A stretch of 64,000 bases of DNA, from assembly GCF_014643635.1 (NCBI RefSeq), contig NZ_BMJV01000006.1:333463-397462 (forward strand). Direction: 5' to 3'. Source of the stretch: Salipiger pallidus (GTDB taxonomy: Bacteria; Pseudomonadota; Alphaproteobacteria; Rhodobacterales; Rhodobacteraceae). The first letter of the stretch is position 1; every line of letters starts with the position of its first letter. A program made the translations under genes and the position numbers. Positions 8,094-19,594 of the stretch are shown piece by piece. Below the pieces are notes generated by a model. That model was given only the letters and a program-made list of their open reading frames with translations. It searched no databases and had not been told where the DNA came from.

Positions 8094-10676
8094 ATGCCCA
8101 AGCAGGCGCGCCCCGAACAGGCCAGCCCCACCAGTTCCGGTCCCACCAGTTCCGAGGGTGATATTCTTGCTCCGGTGAAATGGCCCCTGCGCCTGACCCT
8201 GTGGGGTATGACCGCCGAACGCATCACCCGCGCCTTCTGGCCGCTGTGGTCCATCGTCATCGCCGCGCTGGCGGCGCTGATGCTGGGACTTCAGGACCTC
8301 GTCATGGTGGAATGGGTCTGGGGTACCGGTGCCGTGGCGCTGGCGGGGGCCGGCTGGGCCGCGTGGCGCGGCATCAGGATGATGCGCCTGCCGACGCGGG
8401 CGCAGGCGATCTCTCGCCTCGATGGGTCGATGACCGGCAACCCGATCCAGGCCGCGCTGGACGATCAGGCCATCGGTGCCGCCGACATGGGCTCGCAGGC
8501 CGTGTGGGACGCGCACCAATCACGCATGCGCAAGCGGCTTGCGGCGGCGAAAGCCGTCCAGCCCGACCTCAGGGTCGCCCGCGCCGATCCCTTTGCCCTG
8601 CGCTACGTCGCGCTGCTGGCGCTCGCGGCGGCGCTGATCTTCGGCTCGGTCCTGCGGGTGTCGTCGGTCACCGCCATGGGCCCGTCGGGCAGCGATCTGG
8701 CCTCGGGCCCCGCGTGGGAAGGCTGGATGGAGCCGCCGGGCTACACCCGCATGCCGGCCGTCTATCTCAATGACATCACCGCCCCCGGCATCGACGTGCC
8801 CGAGGGCGCGCAGATCACCCTGCGCATGTATGGCGAGGTCGGCGCGCTCAGCGTCGAGGAAACCGTCTCGGGGCGTGATCCGAACCCGGATGTGGCGCAG
8901 GACACGGCGCAGGAATTCGCCATCGCACGGTCCGGAAGGCTTGCCATCGACGGGCCCGGCGGCCGTGCGTGGGACATCTCGGTCACCGCCGACACGCCGC
9001 CCACCATCCGCCGCGAGGGGGAAATCGAATCAAGCTACGAGGGCGATGCCCAGATCCCCTTCGCTGCCACCGACGATTACGGCGTGGTGGCGGGCACCGC
9101 CCGGATCGAGCTGGCGCTTGACGAGGTGAACCGCTCCTACCTTCTGGCGGCTGAGCCCGAGGCGCGCGAGGCGATCGAGGTGCAGCTGCCCATGCCGATC
9201 GCAGGCGACCGTACCGAATTCACCGAAGCGCTGGTCGAGAATTTCTCCCAACATGCGTGGGCCAATCTGCCCGTCACGATCTCCATGCGCGTGGAGGACG
9301 AGGCAGGGCAGGTTGGCGAAACCGCCCCCGAGGTCATCACCCTTCCGGGGCGCAGATTCTTTGATCCTCTGGCCGCTGCGGTGATCGAGCAGCGCCGCGC
9401 CTTGCTCTGGACCCGTGATAACGCGCCCGACGTGGCGCAGATCCTGCGGGCGATCAGCTACCTGCCCGACGATGCCTTCCGCTCGGCGGTGCCTTACCTG
9501 AAGCTGCGCCACATCCTGCGGCAGGTGGAGGGTGACTTCACCACTGAGGCGCGGGACGAGGTGGTTCAGGCCATGTGGGATCTTGCCATCGAGCTGGAAG
9601 AGGGCGATCTGGCCTCCGCTCAGGAAAGGCTGCAACGGGCGCAGGAGCGTCTCGAAGAGGCGATGAAGAATGGCGCCTCCGAACAGGAGATTGCCGAGCT
9701 GATGCAGGAGCTGCGCGAAGCGACGGACGACTACCTCCGCCAGCTGTCGCGGCAGGCCCAGCAGCAGGGCGACCAGAACCCCGAGATGTCGCAGTCTCAG
9801 GACATGGTCGAGATGAGCCAGAACGACCTTCAAGGCATGATGGACCGCATTCAGGAGCTCATGGAGGAAGGCCGCATGGACGAGGCCGCCGAAGCGCTGC
9901 GTCAGCTTCAGGAAATGATGGAGAACATGCAGGTCACCCAGGGCCAGCAGGGCCAGTCGTCCGGCGAGCAGGCCATGGAAGGCCTTGGTGAGACGCTGCG
10001 CGAACAGCAGGGTCTGTCGGACGAGGCGTTCCGCGAGCTGCAGGAGCAGTACAATCCCGGCCAGCAAGGGCAGCAGGGCCAACAGGGTATGCAAGGCCAG
10101 CAAGGTCAGGGTCAGCAGGGCCAACAGCAGGGACAGGGCGAGGATGGTCAGCAGGGTCAGGGGGGGCAACAGTCTCTCGAGGATAGCCTTGCCCAGCGGC
10201 AGCAGCAGCTGCGCAACGAGCTGAACCGCCAGAGCCAGAACCTTCCCGGTGCCGGCACCGAGGCCGGCGAGGCCGCGCGAGATCAGCTTGGCCGCGCCGG
10301 AGAGGCCATGGACGGTGCCGAAGAGGCGCTGCGTGACGGTGATCTTCCCGGTGCCATCGACCGGCAGAGCCAGGCCATGGAAGCGCTTCGCGAGGGCATG
10401 CGGTCTCTTGGCGAGGCGATGGCTCAGCAAGGCCAGCAGCAGGGCGAGGGCCAGCAAGGCCAGATGGAAGGCGGAGATCCGGGCCAGCAGCGCGACCCGC
10501 TGGGCCGCAACGCGGGGGCCAACGGTCAGCTTGGCAGCGATGAGAGCATGGTGCAGGACGAGGACGTCTACCGTCGCGCCCGAGAACTGCTGGACGAGAT
10601 CCGCCGCCGTTCCGGCGACGGCGAACGTCCCCAAGAGGAACTCGACTACCTCGAGCGACTCCTCGAACGGTTCTGA
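8094..10676 (+). CDS. TIGR02302-family membrane protein with Gln/Gly-rich region
   Basis: An 860-residue protein matching the alphaproteobacterial TIGR02302 (DUF4175-like) family. Two hydrophobic segments lie near residues 45-85 and a third near 165-185, followed by an extracytoplasmic beta-rich part. A helical Glu/Gln region (about 490-620) precedes a low-complexity tract near residues 640-690 built from GQQGQ and QGQQ units, and a second Gln-rich patch near 780. Length is normal for the family. It starts 53 bp after lysA behind CAGGAGACGC. Function is not established; anchored periplasmic coiled-coil architecture is inferred. Confidence 0.75.
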   Translation: MPKQARPEQASPTSSGPTSSEGDILAPVKWPLRLTLWGMTAERITRAFWPLWSIVIAALAALMLGLQDLVMVEWVWGTGAVALAGAGWAAWRGIRMMRLPTRAQAISRLDGSMTGNPIQAALDDQAIGAADMGSQAVWDAHQSRMRKRLAAAKAVQPDLRVARADPFALRYVALLALAAALIFGSVLRVSSVTAMGPSGSDLASGPAWEGWMEPPGYTRMPAVYLNDITAPGIDVPEGAQITLRMYGEVGALSVEETVSGRDPNPDVAQDTAQEFAIARSGRLAIDGPGGRAWDISVTADTPPTIRREGEIESSYEGDAQIPFAATDDYGVVAGTARIELALDEVNRSYLLAAEPEAREAIEVQLPMPIAGDRTEFTEALVENFSQHAWANLPVTISMRVEDEAGQVGETAPEVITLPGRRFFDPLAAAVIEQRRALLWTRDNAPDVAQILRAISYLPDDAFRSAVPYLKLRHILRQVEGDFTTEARDEVVQAMWDLAIELEEGDLASAQERLQRAQERLEEAMKNGASEQEIAELMQELREATDDYLRQLSRQAQQQGDQNPEMSQSQDMVEMSQNDLQGMMDRIQELMEEGRMDEAAEALRQLQEMMENMQVTQGQQGQSSGEQAMEGLGETLREQQGLSDEAFRELQEQYNPGQQGQQGQQGMQGQQGQGQQGQQQGQGEDGQQGQGGQQSLEDSLAQRQQQLRNELNRQSQNLPGAGTEAGEAARDQLGRAGEAMDGAEEALRDGDLPGAIDRQSQAMEALREGMRSLGEAMAQQGQQQGEGQQGQMEGGDPGQQRDPLGRNAGANGQLGSDESMVQDEDVYRRARELLDEIRRRSGDGERPQEELDYLERLLERF

Positions 10677-11072
10677 TGCGGCTCCGCATGTGCGGGGCGG
10701 CCCTCAGCAGATGTGGGTCGGGCGGGAAGCTTCAGGCTTTGGCTCCGCATGCGTGGGATGGCCTCGTGCGGCCTGGCCTTGGTTTGCTTCACCTCGCTGA
10801 CTGATGCAAAAGCGGCACGGGCTGACGCCTCTTGGCGTTTTCACGATAAAGGCGCTGGCGAAACGCGGCACCGGTCCGCGTTTTTCCGCTCGGAGCGGAG
10901 GCGTGGTTCGCACTGACGCTCGGAGCCTGGCATATGGCATTTGTCGTCTGACACCATTCGGCGCGTCCACGAGGAAAGCTGGTGCCGTCGTCCTGCGGCG
11001 CTCCGCGTATCGGCTGGTCAGTGTGGGTTCTGAGGTTCGATACCTGCTTGGCAGCTGTGATCTTGCATGTCC

Positions 11073-11272
11073 CGATGTTTCGATGTTTCGATGTTTCGAT
11101 GTTTCGATGTTTCGATGTTTCGATGTTTCGATGTTTCGATGTTTCGATGTTTCGATGTTTCGATGTTTCGATGTTTCGATGTTTCGATGTTTCGATGTTT
11201 CGATGTTTCGATGTTTCGATGTTTCGATGTTTCGATGTTTCGATGTTTCGATGTCTCGATGTCTCGATGTCC
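11073..11272. repeat. 8-bp tandem repeat CGATGTTT, 22 perfect copies plus 3 variants
   Basis: Positions 11073-11248 are 22 uninterrupted copies of CGATGTTT. Two copies of CGATGTCT and one of CGATGTCC follow, ending at 11272; GCATGTCC just before 11073 looks like another decayed unit. The unit is 37.5 percent G+C in a region well above 60 percent. Since 8 is not a multiple of 3, each plus frame reads the same octapeptide cycle (MFRCFDVS) and each minus frame reads HRNIETSK, with no stops. Degenerate units only at the edges suggest recent expansion by slippage in the core. Confidence 0.97.
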
Positions 11273-11344
11273 CAGTGTCCAGCCTCGCGCGGCATCCGTC
11301 CTCCGAATGCGCTCCGGATGCTATGCAGGATCACGGCCCACATC

Positions 11345-11396
11345 TCTGACATGAGTCAGCTATTGCTCTTGGTAGCCCTCTCTGACAAAAGTCAGA
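11345..11396. promoter_or_regulatory. Twin CTGAC-N4-GTCAG dyads, probable operator
   Basis: Two inverted repeats with identical arms, CTGAC-ATGA-GTCAG (11346-11359) and TCTGAC-AAAA-GTCAGA (11381-11396), have centres 36 bp apart. The second ends 20 bp before the start of the MarR-type gene at 11417. MarR regulators commonly bind such dyads and repress their own gene, so autoregulation is the likely role (inference). Confidence 0.6.
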
Positions 11397-11416
11397 AAAA
11401 TTGCGCCGGAGCCGTC

Positions 11417-12316
11417 ATGTCTAACACCTCATCTTCCGACCTGCTTAACAATGCCGTAGCCCGCACACGTCGGTTCCACCGCGCGGTGACCACCGAGGCC
11501 GGGGTGCTCGACGACAGCTTCCTTGGTCGTGGCCGACCGCTGGGACCGGCGCGGGTGCTCAACGCCATCGGACATGGCCGTCGCGACGTGACCGAGATCC
11601 GTGGTTATCTCGGGCTCGATTCCGGGCTGATGAGCCGCCTGCTGCGCGGTCTGGAGGATGAGGGCCTTGTCACCGTCAGCCCCGATCCGCAGGATGCCCG
11701 CCGTCGCCTTGCTGCGCTCACCACGAAAGGGGCGGAAGAGTTCGCCGCCTATGATGCGCTGTCCGACGATCAGGCGGCGCGGATCCTTGCCCGCTATCCC
11801 CGCCCCGAGACGCTTCTGGCAGCCATGGACATCGTTGCCACCGCCCTTGGAATCGAGCGCACCGAGATCATCGAGACCGACCCCCGCGATCCCCGTGCCG
11901 TCGCCTGCCTGAGCGCCTATTACGAAGAGCTGGGACAGCGGCTGAAGACTGGATTCGACGTGTCGCTGTCCGCCGATCCCGAGGCCACGGCCATGATGTC
12001 CCCGCGGGGGGCCTTCCTTGTGGCGATCAGCGACGGCATGCCCATTGGCTGTGTCGGGCTCAAGGGCACCGACAAGGGCTATGCCGAGGTCAAGCGCCTG
12101 TGGACCGCGCCCTCCGCCCGGGGGATGGGGCTGGCAAAGCGGCTGATGGCCGTGCTCGAGGACAGGGCGCGCGATCTTGGCATCGGGCTGCTCCGGCTCG
12201 ACAGCAACAGCGCGCTGCCCGAGGCCATCGCCATGTACCGCAGTGCCGGATGGACAGAAATCGACCGCTTCAACGATGATCCCTACCCGGACCACTTCTT
12301 CGAAAAGGCGCTTTAG
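11417..12316 (+). CDS. MarR-family regulator fused to GNAT acetyltransferase
   Basis: A 299-residue two-domain protein. Residues about 20-140 form a MarR-type winged helix (GPARVLNAIGHG, LGLDSGLMSRLLRGLEDEGLV recognition helix, then DARRRLAALTTKG wing). Residues about 150-299 form a GNAT domain with motif A KRLWTAPSARGMGLAKRLMAVLE and the terminal LRLDSNSALPEAIAMYRSAGW. It may sense a ligand or acetylate a small molecule while controlling transcription; the substrate is unknown. ATG 11417 is chosen because the MarR domain begins there; the frame continues open upstream only through the repeat array. The promoter region has the twin dyads. Confidence 0.85.
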   Translation: MSNTSSSDLLNNAVARTRRFHRAVTTEAGVLDDSFLGRGRPLGPARVLNAIGHGRRDVTEIRGYLGLDSGLMSRLLRGLEDEGLVTVSPDPQDARRRLAALTTKGAEEFAAYDALSDDQAARILARYPRPETLLAAMDIVATALGIERTEIIETDPRDPRAVACLSAYYEELGQRLKTGFDVSLSADPEATAMMSPRGAFLVAISDGMPIGCVGLKGTDKGYAEVKRLWTAPSARGMGLAKRLMAVLEDRARDLGIGLLRLDSNSALPEAIAMYRSAGWTEIDRFNDDPYPDHFFEKAL

Positions 12317-12496
12317 CCGCGATCTCTGCCCAAGGTTCCCGGCCCAGCACTCCCGCCCGACAAATCCGGCCCGGTTGTGTCGCCTTGCAGAGCGCGCAAG
12401 GCTGGGTGCCACGGGGCCGAAACCATCCACAGCCCCCTTTGTTTTTCGCGCCGAATCCTGTATGGGGGGCGCTTCCTCAGCCAAAGGATCGACGCC

Positions 12497-13684
12497 ATGG
12501 CCGCAGATGCGCCCATCACCCAGGACCTGGTGACCATTCCCCGCAAGCTGCCCGATGGCGGCAAGGTGAACCTCGTTGGGCTCACCCGCACCGCCATGCG
12601 CGACGCGCTCATTGCCATGGGCACGCCGGAAAAGCAGGCCAAGATGCGGGTGAACCAGCTGTGGCAGTGGATCTACCACTGGGGCGTGCGCGAGTTCTCG
12701 GCGATGACCAACCTCGCCAAGGACTACCGCGCCAAGCTCGAAGAGCATTTCGAGATCACGCTCCCCGAGATCGTGTCCAAGAACGTCTCGACCGACGGCA
12801 CCCGCAAGTATCTTGTCCGCATCGCCGGCGGCCACGAGGTCGAGGTGGTCTACATCCCTGAGACCGATCGCGGCACCCTGTGCATCTCGAGCCAGGTGGG
12901 CTGCACGCTGACCTGTTCGTTCTGCCACACCGGCACGCAGAAGCTGGTGCGCAACCTGACCGCCGGCGAGATCGTCGGGCAGGTGATGCTGGCGCGCGAT
13001 GACCTTGACGAATGGCCCGCCCCGGGCACCGGCACCGGCGACAAGGGCCCGCGCCTTCTGTCGAACATCGTGCTGATGGGCATGGGCGAGCCGCTCTACA
13101 ACTTCGACAACGTGCGTGATGCCATGAAGATCGTCATGGACGGCGAGGGCATCGCCCTGTCGCGCCGCCGGATCACGCTGTCGACCTCGGGTGTCGTGCC
13201 GGAAATCGCCAAATGTGCCGAGGAAATCGGCTGCCTGATGGCGGTGAGCTTCCACGCCACCACCGACGAGGTGCGCAACAAGCTGGTGCCGATCAACAAG
13301 CGCTGGAACATCGAAGAGCTGCTGAACGCCCTGCGCGAATACCCGCGCCTGTCGAACTCCGAGCGGATCACTTTTGAATATGTGATGCTCAAGGATGTGA
13401 ACGACACCGACGCCGATGCGCGCCGCCTCGTGAACCTAATCAAGGGCATCCCGGCCAAGATCAACCTGATCCCCTTCAATGAATGGCCCGGCGCGCCCTA
13501 CGAGCGGTCGGACTGGGAGCGGATCGAGCGTTTTGCCGACATCGTGCACAAGGCCGGTTACGCCTCGCCCATCCGTACCCCGCGCGGCGAGGACATCATG
13601 GCCGCCTGCGGTCAGCTTAAGTCCGCGACCGAGCGCGCCCGCAAGTCCCGCGCCCAGATCGCGGCGGAAACCGGCACCGCCTGA
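12497..13684 (+). CDS. rlmN: Dual-specificity 23S rRNA/tRNA adenine-C2 methyltransferase
   Basis: A 395-residue radical-SAM methyltransferase that methylates A2503 of 23S rRNA and A37 of some tRNAs. The [4Fe-4S] cluster motif is [12 protein letters not shown] (CxxxCxxC). Further conserved parts are [25 protein letters not shown] and the C-terminal [16 protein letters not shown], which includes the mechanistic cysteine. ATG 12497 is preferred over the open upstream extension because it begins a normal N-terminus. It is a single-gene unit. Confidence 0.93.
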   Translation: MAADAPITQDLVTIPRKLPDGGKVNLVGLTRTAMRDALIAMGTPEKQAKMRVNQLWQWIYHWGVREFSAMTNLAKDYRAKLEEHFEITLPEIVSKNVSTDGTRKYLVRIAGGHEVEVVYIPETDRGTLCISSQVGCTLTCSFCHTGTQKLVRNLTAGEIVGQVMLARDDLDEWPAPGTGTGDKGPRLLSNIVLMGMGEPLYNFDNVRDAMKIVMDGEGIALSRRRITLSTSGVVPEIAKCAEEIGCLMAVSFHATTDEVRNKLVPINKRWNIEELLNALREYPRLSNSERITFEYVMLKDVNDTDADARRLVNLIKGIPAKINLIPFNEWPGAPYERSDWERIERFADIVHKAGYASPIRTPRGEDIMAACGQLKSATERARKSRAQIAAETGTA

Positions 13685-13691
13685 TCCGGCC

Positions 13692-13713
13692 TGCCTTCCA
13701 TCAACGGAAGGCA
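13692..13713 (+). terminator. Hairpin after rlmN
   Basis: TGCCTTCC-ATCAAC-GGAAGGCA forms a perfect 8-bp stem eight bases after the rlmN stop. There is no T tract, so it is either a weak terminator or a 3' mRNA stabiliser. Confidence 0.45.
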
Positions 13714-13815
13714 CCGGCGACACCCGCCGCGAGCGGCCTCGCGGCGGCAGGCTGCGCGGGAGCGGGCCACCGAGAGAACACGCCAGAGGCGCCGCGAAAT
13801 CTTCGCCGGCGCCTC

Positions 13816-13846
13816 TTGACCTTACAGTGACTGGAAGCCTTATCTG
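13816..13846 (+). promoter_or_regulatory. CueR-type copper-responsive promoter of copA
   Basis: TTGACC (-35, 13816-13821) and TATCTG (-10, 13841-13846) are separated by 19 bp, the long spacer typical of MerR-controlled promoters. The spacer begins the dyad ACCTT...TGGAAG (13819-13837), which agrees with CueR sites. The cueR gene itself is the second gene of this operon. Confidence 0.75.
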
Positions 13847-13889
13847 ACCTGTCATCCCCCTGATGCGTGGGGTGAACAGGAGAAAGATC

Positions 13890-16363
<2,474 letters not shown>

Positions 16364-16367
<4 letters not shown>

Positions 16368-16762
16368 ACATCGGAGACGTTGCCGCCCGTTCGGGCCTGC
16401 CCGCCAAGACCATCCGCTATTACGAGGACATCGGCCTCGTGACCCCGAAGCGTAGCGAAAACGGCTACCGCGCCTTCGCCGAAGCGGATCTGCACAAGTT
16501 GGCCTTTCTCGCACGGGCGCGGGCGCTGGGGTTCAGCATCGAGGATTGCCGCGCCCTTCTGGGACTTTACGAGGATGACGCCCGCGCCAGCGCCGATGTG
16601 CGCAAGCTGGCGGTGTCGCACCTTGCCGAGATCGAGGACAAGATCGCCCAGCTGCGCGAGATGCAGGCCACGCTGCAGGTGCTGGTCGATGCCTGCCACG
16701 GCGACAACCGCCCTGACTGCCCGATCCTCGCAGGGCTGTCGACGACCCCGCGCGGCGGCTGA
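16364..16762 (+). CDS. cueR: Cu(I)-responsive MerR-family regulator
   Basis: A 132-residue MerR protein: N-terminal MNIGDVAARSGLPAKTIRYYE helix-turn-helix, a central dimerisation helix, and the metal loop with Cys111 and Cys119 separated by seven residues. Ser76 sits where CueR keeps a serine in place of the cysteine found in divalent-metal sensors, indicating selectivity for a monovalent ion, Cu(I) or Ag(I). It overlaps copA by four bases, so sensor and pump are made together. Confidence 0.92.
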
Positions 16763-16962
16763 TGCGGCGATGTCTTGGGGCCGACAAGCCAATCTGCCAA
16801 TACCGGCGATGACCTTGGCACGCTCGCCGTCAGTACCTTGCGATGGGCAAGCCGGCGCTCGCGCAGTGGCCTTCGATCCTTAAGCAAAAGGGGCAGGGGG
16901 TACGCGGGCTGATGAATCGCGAGGCTCGCCGGCACACGGGCGCCCCGAGGGCTCGGCGGCGT

Positions 16963-17718
16963 CTACCGCGCCACCACCACCTTGCGGCCACGATGTTCCA
17001 GTAGCTCGAAGGGCGTGTCGAAGACTTCGCGCAGAGTGGGCTCGGTCAGCAGCTCGTGGCTGGTGTCCTGTGCCACGATCCGCCCGTCCTTCATCGCGAC
17101 GATGTGGTCGGCCCAGCCCGCCGCCGCGTTGATGTCGTGCAGCACGATGACGATGCTGCGCGCCCCGTCCCGCGACAGCCCGTGCAGCCGCGCCATCAGG
17201 TCCCGCGCATGGCGCGGATCGAGTGCGTTCAGAGGTTCGTCCAGCAGCATCCATGGCGTGTCCTGCGCCCATGTCATGGCGATGAACGCCCGCTGGCGTT
17301 GACCGCCCGACAGAGTGGCGATGGTGCGCTCTGCGAGGTCGGTCAGAGAAAAGGCGGTTAGTGCCCGTTCGACCATGTCACGATCTTCGGCCTTTGGGCG
17401 GCCCTGATGATGCGGCCAGCGGCCAAAGCTTACCAGGTCGCGCACGCTCAGGCGGCTGACCAGCACCGGCGATTGCTGCAGCAGGGCGACAACGCGGGCG
17501 CGCTCCTCGGGGCGCACGGCCAGCGGGTCGATGCCGTCAATGCGCACGGACCCGGCAGAGGGCGTCTCCAGCCCCGACAGGCAATGCAGCAGCGTCGACT
17601 TGCCCGCGCCGTTGGGGCCGATGAGGGCGGTGATCCCGCCCTTCTCGATCCGGGTCGAGACATCGTGCAGGATACGGGTGTCGCCCGCAGCGTAGCTCAG
17701 GTTGGACACCTCGATCAT
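16963..17718 (-). CDS. Siderophore ABC transporter ATP-binding protein
   Basis: A 251-residue ABC ATPase of the FecE/YclP type: Walker A GPNGAGKST, Q-loop LLQQSP, signature LSGGQRQRA, Walker B WMLLDEPL and switch HD in VLHDINAA. It energises uptake by the two permeases encoded immediately upstream. Its start overlaps the preceding permease stop by four bases. No gene lies downstream on this strand within 200 bp, so it ends the operon. Confidence 0.9.
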   Translation of the reverse strand: MIEVSNLSYAAGDTRILHDVSTRIEKGGITALIGPNGAGKSTLLHCLSGLETPSAGSVRIDGIDPLAVRPEERARVVALLQQSPVLVSRLSVRDLVSFGRWPHHQGRPKAEDRDMVERALTAFSLTDLAERTIATLSGGQRQRAFIAMTWAQDTPWMLLDEPLNALDPRHARDLMARLHGLSRDGARSIVIVLHDINAAAGWADHIVAMKDGRIVAQDTSHELLTEPTLREVFDTPFELLEHRGRKVVVAR

Positions 17719-18662
17719 CGGCGCGCCTTTTTCTGAAGGACGAGGGCAAGGAACAACAGCCCTCCAAAGAATTCCACGATCACCGCCAGCGCCGATTGCG
17801 CGCCCATCAGCCGCTCGAACACGAACTGCCCGGCAACGAGGATCAGCGCCCCGATCAGCGCGGCGGCGGGCAGCAGCACCGCGTGGCGGTGCGTGTTCGT
17901 CAGGCGGCGGGCAAGGCTTGCGGTCAGCAGGCCAAGGAAGGTGATCGGCCCCACGAGGGCGGTGGACACGGACACCATCGCCGCCATCAAGAGCAGAGCC
18001 ATCATCACCACACGGTCATGGTTCAGACCGAGCCCCCGCGCGGTTTCCCGGCCCAGCCCCGCCACGTCTAGCGCCGGCGCCATGCGCAGCGCCGCGGCGA
18101 GCGAGGCCAGAAGCACCATGGCAGACACCGCAAGCTGGCCGTTGTCCACGTTGCCGAAGCTGGCAAAGATCGCCTGTTGCACCACGGCAAATTCCGACGG
18201 ATCCATCATGCGCTGCACCATCTCGGCCAGCCCGCGCAGCAGCACGCCAAGGATGACGCCGGTGAGAATCATCTTGGTGATGTCCCGGGCATCGCGCCGC
18301 AACAGCAGCCCGAAGAGGGCGGCGGAACAGACCGCAAGCGCCACGAGCTCCATCAGGAAACGCAGGCCCCCGGGAATCTGCGCCGCGCCGACACCGCCAA
18401 GCGCCACCACAAGCAGCGTCTGAAGCAGCACAAAAAGCGCGTCGAACCCCACGAGGCCCGGCGTCAGCAGCCGGTTGCCCGCAACGGTCTGGAACAGCAC
18501 CGTGGCCGCGCCGGTGGCGGCCCCGACGCAGACCAGCGCCCCCAGCTTGGCGGCGCGCAGTTCGAGGATGAAGCCGTAAGGCGCGCGGATCTGCCACGCG
18601 AGGAAGCCCGCGCAGATCATCAGCAGCCCGAGGCCAAGGAAGAGAACACGACGCTCAGCCAT
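17715..18662 (-). CDS. Iron-siderophore ABC transporter permease (second)
   Basis: A 315-residue FecCD-family permease, rich in hydrophobic segments, resembling the VctG/YclO branch. It keeps LTPGLVGFDALFVLLQT near the N-terminal third and PITFLGLLTASLARRL near the C-terminus, the loop contacting the ATPase. ATG 18662 is chosen over an upstream ATG (18683): it gives an eight-base overlap with the preceding permease and a short positive N-terminus (MAERR) before the first helix. Confidence 0.85.
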   Translation of the reverse strand: MAERRVLFLGLGLLMICAGFLAWQIRAPYGFILELRAAKLGALVCVGAATGAATVLFQTVAGNRLLTPGLVGFDALFVLLQTLLVVALGGVGAAQIPGGLRFLMELVALAVCSAALFGLLLRRDARDITKMILTGVILGVLLRGLAEMVQRMMDPSEFAVVQQAIFASFGNVDNGQLAVSAMVLLASLAAALRMAPALDVAGLGRETARGLGLNHDRVVMMALLLMAAMVSVSTALVGPITFLGLLTASLARRLTNTHRHAVLLPAAALIGALILVAGQFVFERLMGAQSALAVIVEFFGGLLFLALVLQKKARR

Positions 18663-19590
18663 GGCGACGCCCCGGCGCGGCATGCAGCAGCCACAGGAAG
18701 ACGGCGGCGCCGAAGACGGCGATGACCGTGGCGGCGGGGATCTCGAAGGGGAAGCGCACGATGCGGCCGATCACGTCTGCGGCCAGCAGCAGCGCACCGC
18801 CGCCCACGGCGATCAACGGCAGATTGGCGCGCAGGTTGTCGCCGCGCCAGCGCGCGACGATGTTGGGGGCGACAAGCCCCACGAAGGGGAAGGCACCCAC
18901 GGTCACCAGCACCAGCGCGGTGATCACCGACACCACCACCAGCCCCAGCATCCGCGTCTGCGCGTAATCGAGGCCAAGGCTGCGCGCCTGCGTCTCGCCA
19001 AGCCCCAGAATGGTGATGCGGTCGGCGATGACATAGAGAAGCCCGGCCAGCGCGGCGATGGCCCAGAGCCATTCGTACCGCCCGATCATCACGCCGGAAA
19101 ACTCGCCAAGCCGCCATGCTCCCAGCGATTGCATGAGGTCCGCGCTCCAGGCGATGTAGACACCCACGGCGCCAAGCACCCCGCCATAGACGATGCCGAC
19201 GATGGGCAGCAGCATCGGGTCTTCACGGGGCAGGCGGGCGGCAAGGGCAAGATAGCCCAGCATCCCCACCATCGCAGCGGCGGCGGCCACCAGCATCTTG
19301 CCGGCGACGGCCATGCCCGGGACCAGCAGCATCACTGCCAGAAGGCCTAGCATCGACGCTTCGGGCGCGCCGGTGAAGGACGGCTCGACCATGCGGTTCT
19401 GAACGACCTGCTGCACCACGACCCCCGCTAGGGCAAGGCCCGCGCCCGCCAGCAGCGCCGCGGCGGTGCGGGGAATGCGGCTGACCACCATGAGCCAGAC
19501 GGGATCGTCCCCCATGGAGGCAACCCCGATAAGCAGACTGGCCACGACAAGCGCGGCCAGCAGGGCAAGTGTGATCAGCCAAGCCTTCAA
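18655..19590 (-). CDS. Iron-siderophore ABC transporter permease (first)
   Basis: A 311-residue FecCD-family permease of the VctD/YclN branch. It has about nine to ten hydrophobic helices, the SRIPRTAAALLAGAGLALAG start of the family domain, NRMVEPSFTG, and the coupling loop GAFPFVGLVAPNIVARW. It pairs with the second permease to form the membrane channel. It begins four bases after the binding-protein stop, in one transcription unit. Confidence 0.87.
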   Translation of the reverse strand: MKAWLITLALLAALVVASLLIGVASMGDDPVWLMVVSRIPRTAAALLAGAGLALAGVVVQQVVQNRMVEPSFTGAPEASMLGLLAVMLLVPGMAVAGKMLVAAAAAMVGMLGYLALAARLPREDPMLLPIVGIVYGGVLGAVGVYIAWSADLMQSLGAWRLGEFSGVMIGRYEWLWAIAALAGLLYVIADRITILGLGETQARSLGLDYAQTRMLGLVVVSVITALVLVTVGAFPFVGLVAPNIVARWRGDNLRANLPLIAVGGGALLLAADVIGRIVRFPFEIPAATVIAVFGAAVFLWLLHAAPGRRHG

Positions 19591-19594
19591 GGTA

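Larger units (their letters stand above)
10677..11416. other. Long non-coding interval carrying the 8-bp repeat
   Basis: No convincing gene in about 740 bp. The left part (10677-11064) contains a direct repeat GGCTCCGCATG (near 10681 and 10740) and a short perfect hairpin TCCGCT-CGG-AGCGGA (10885-10899). The middle is the 8-bp tandem array, and the right end carries two dyads in front of the MarR-GNAT gene. Open frames across the array come from the repeat lacking stop codons in all six frames, not from coding. Confidence 0.6.

Noticed and set aside
11028..11050. GGTTCGATACC resembling a tRNA T-loop
   Set aside because: No acceptor, anticodon or D arm can be built around it.
11073..11272. 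CRISPR array
   Set aside because: The units are 8 bp and contiguous with no spacers.
10804..11352. Open frames with (MFRCFDVS)n and (HRNIETSK)n proteins
   Set aside because: They arise because the 8-bp unit has no stop in any of the six frames; flanking sequence has no ribosome site or gene-like codon use.
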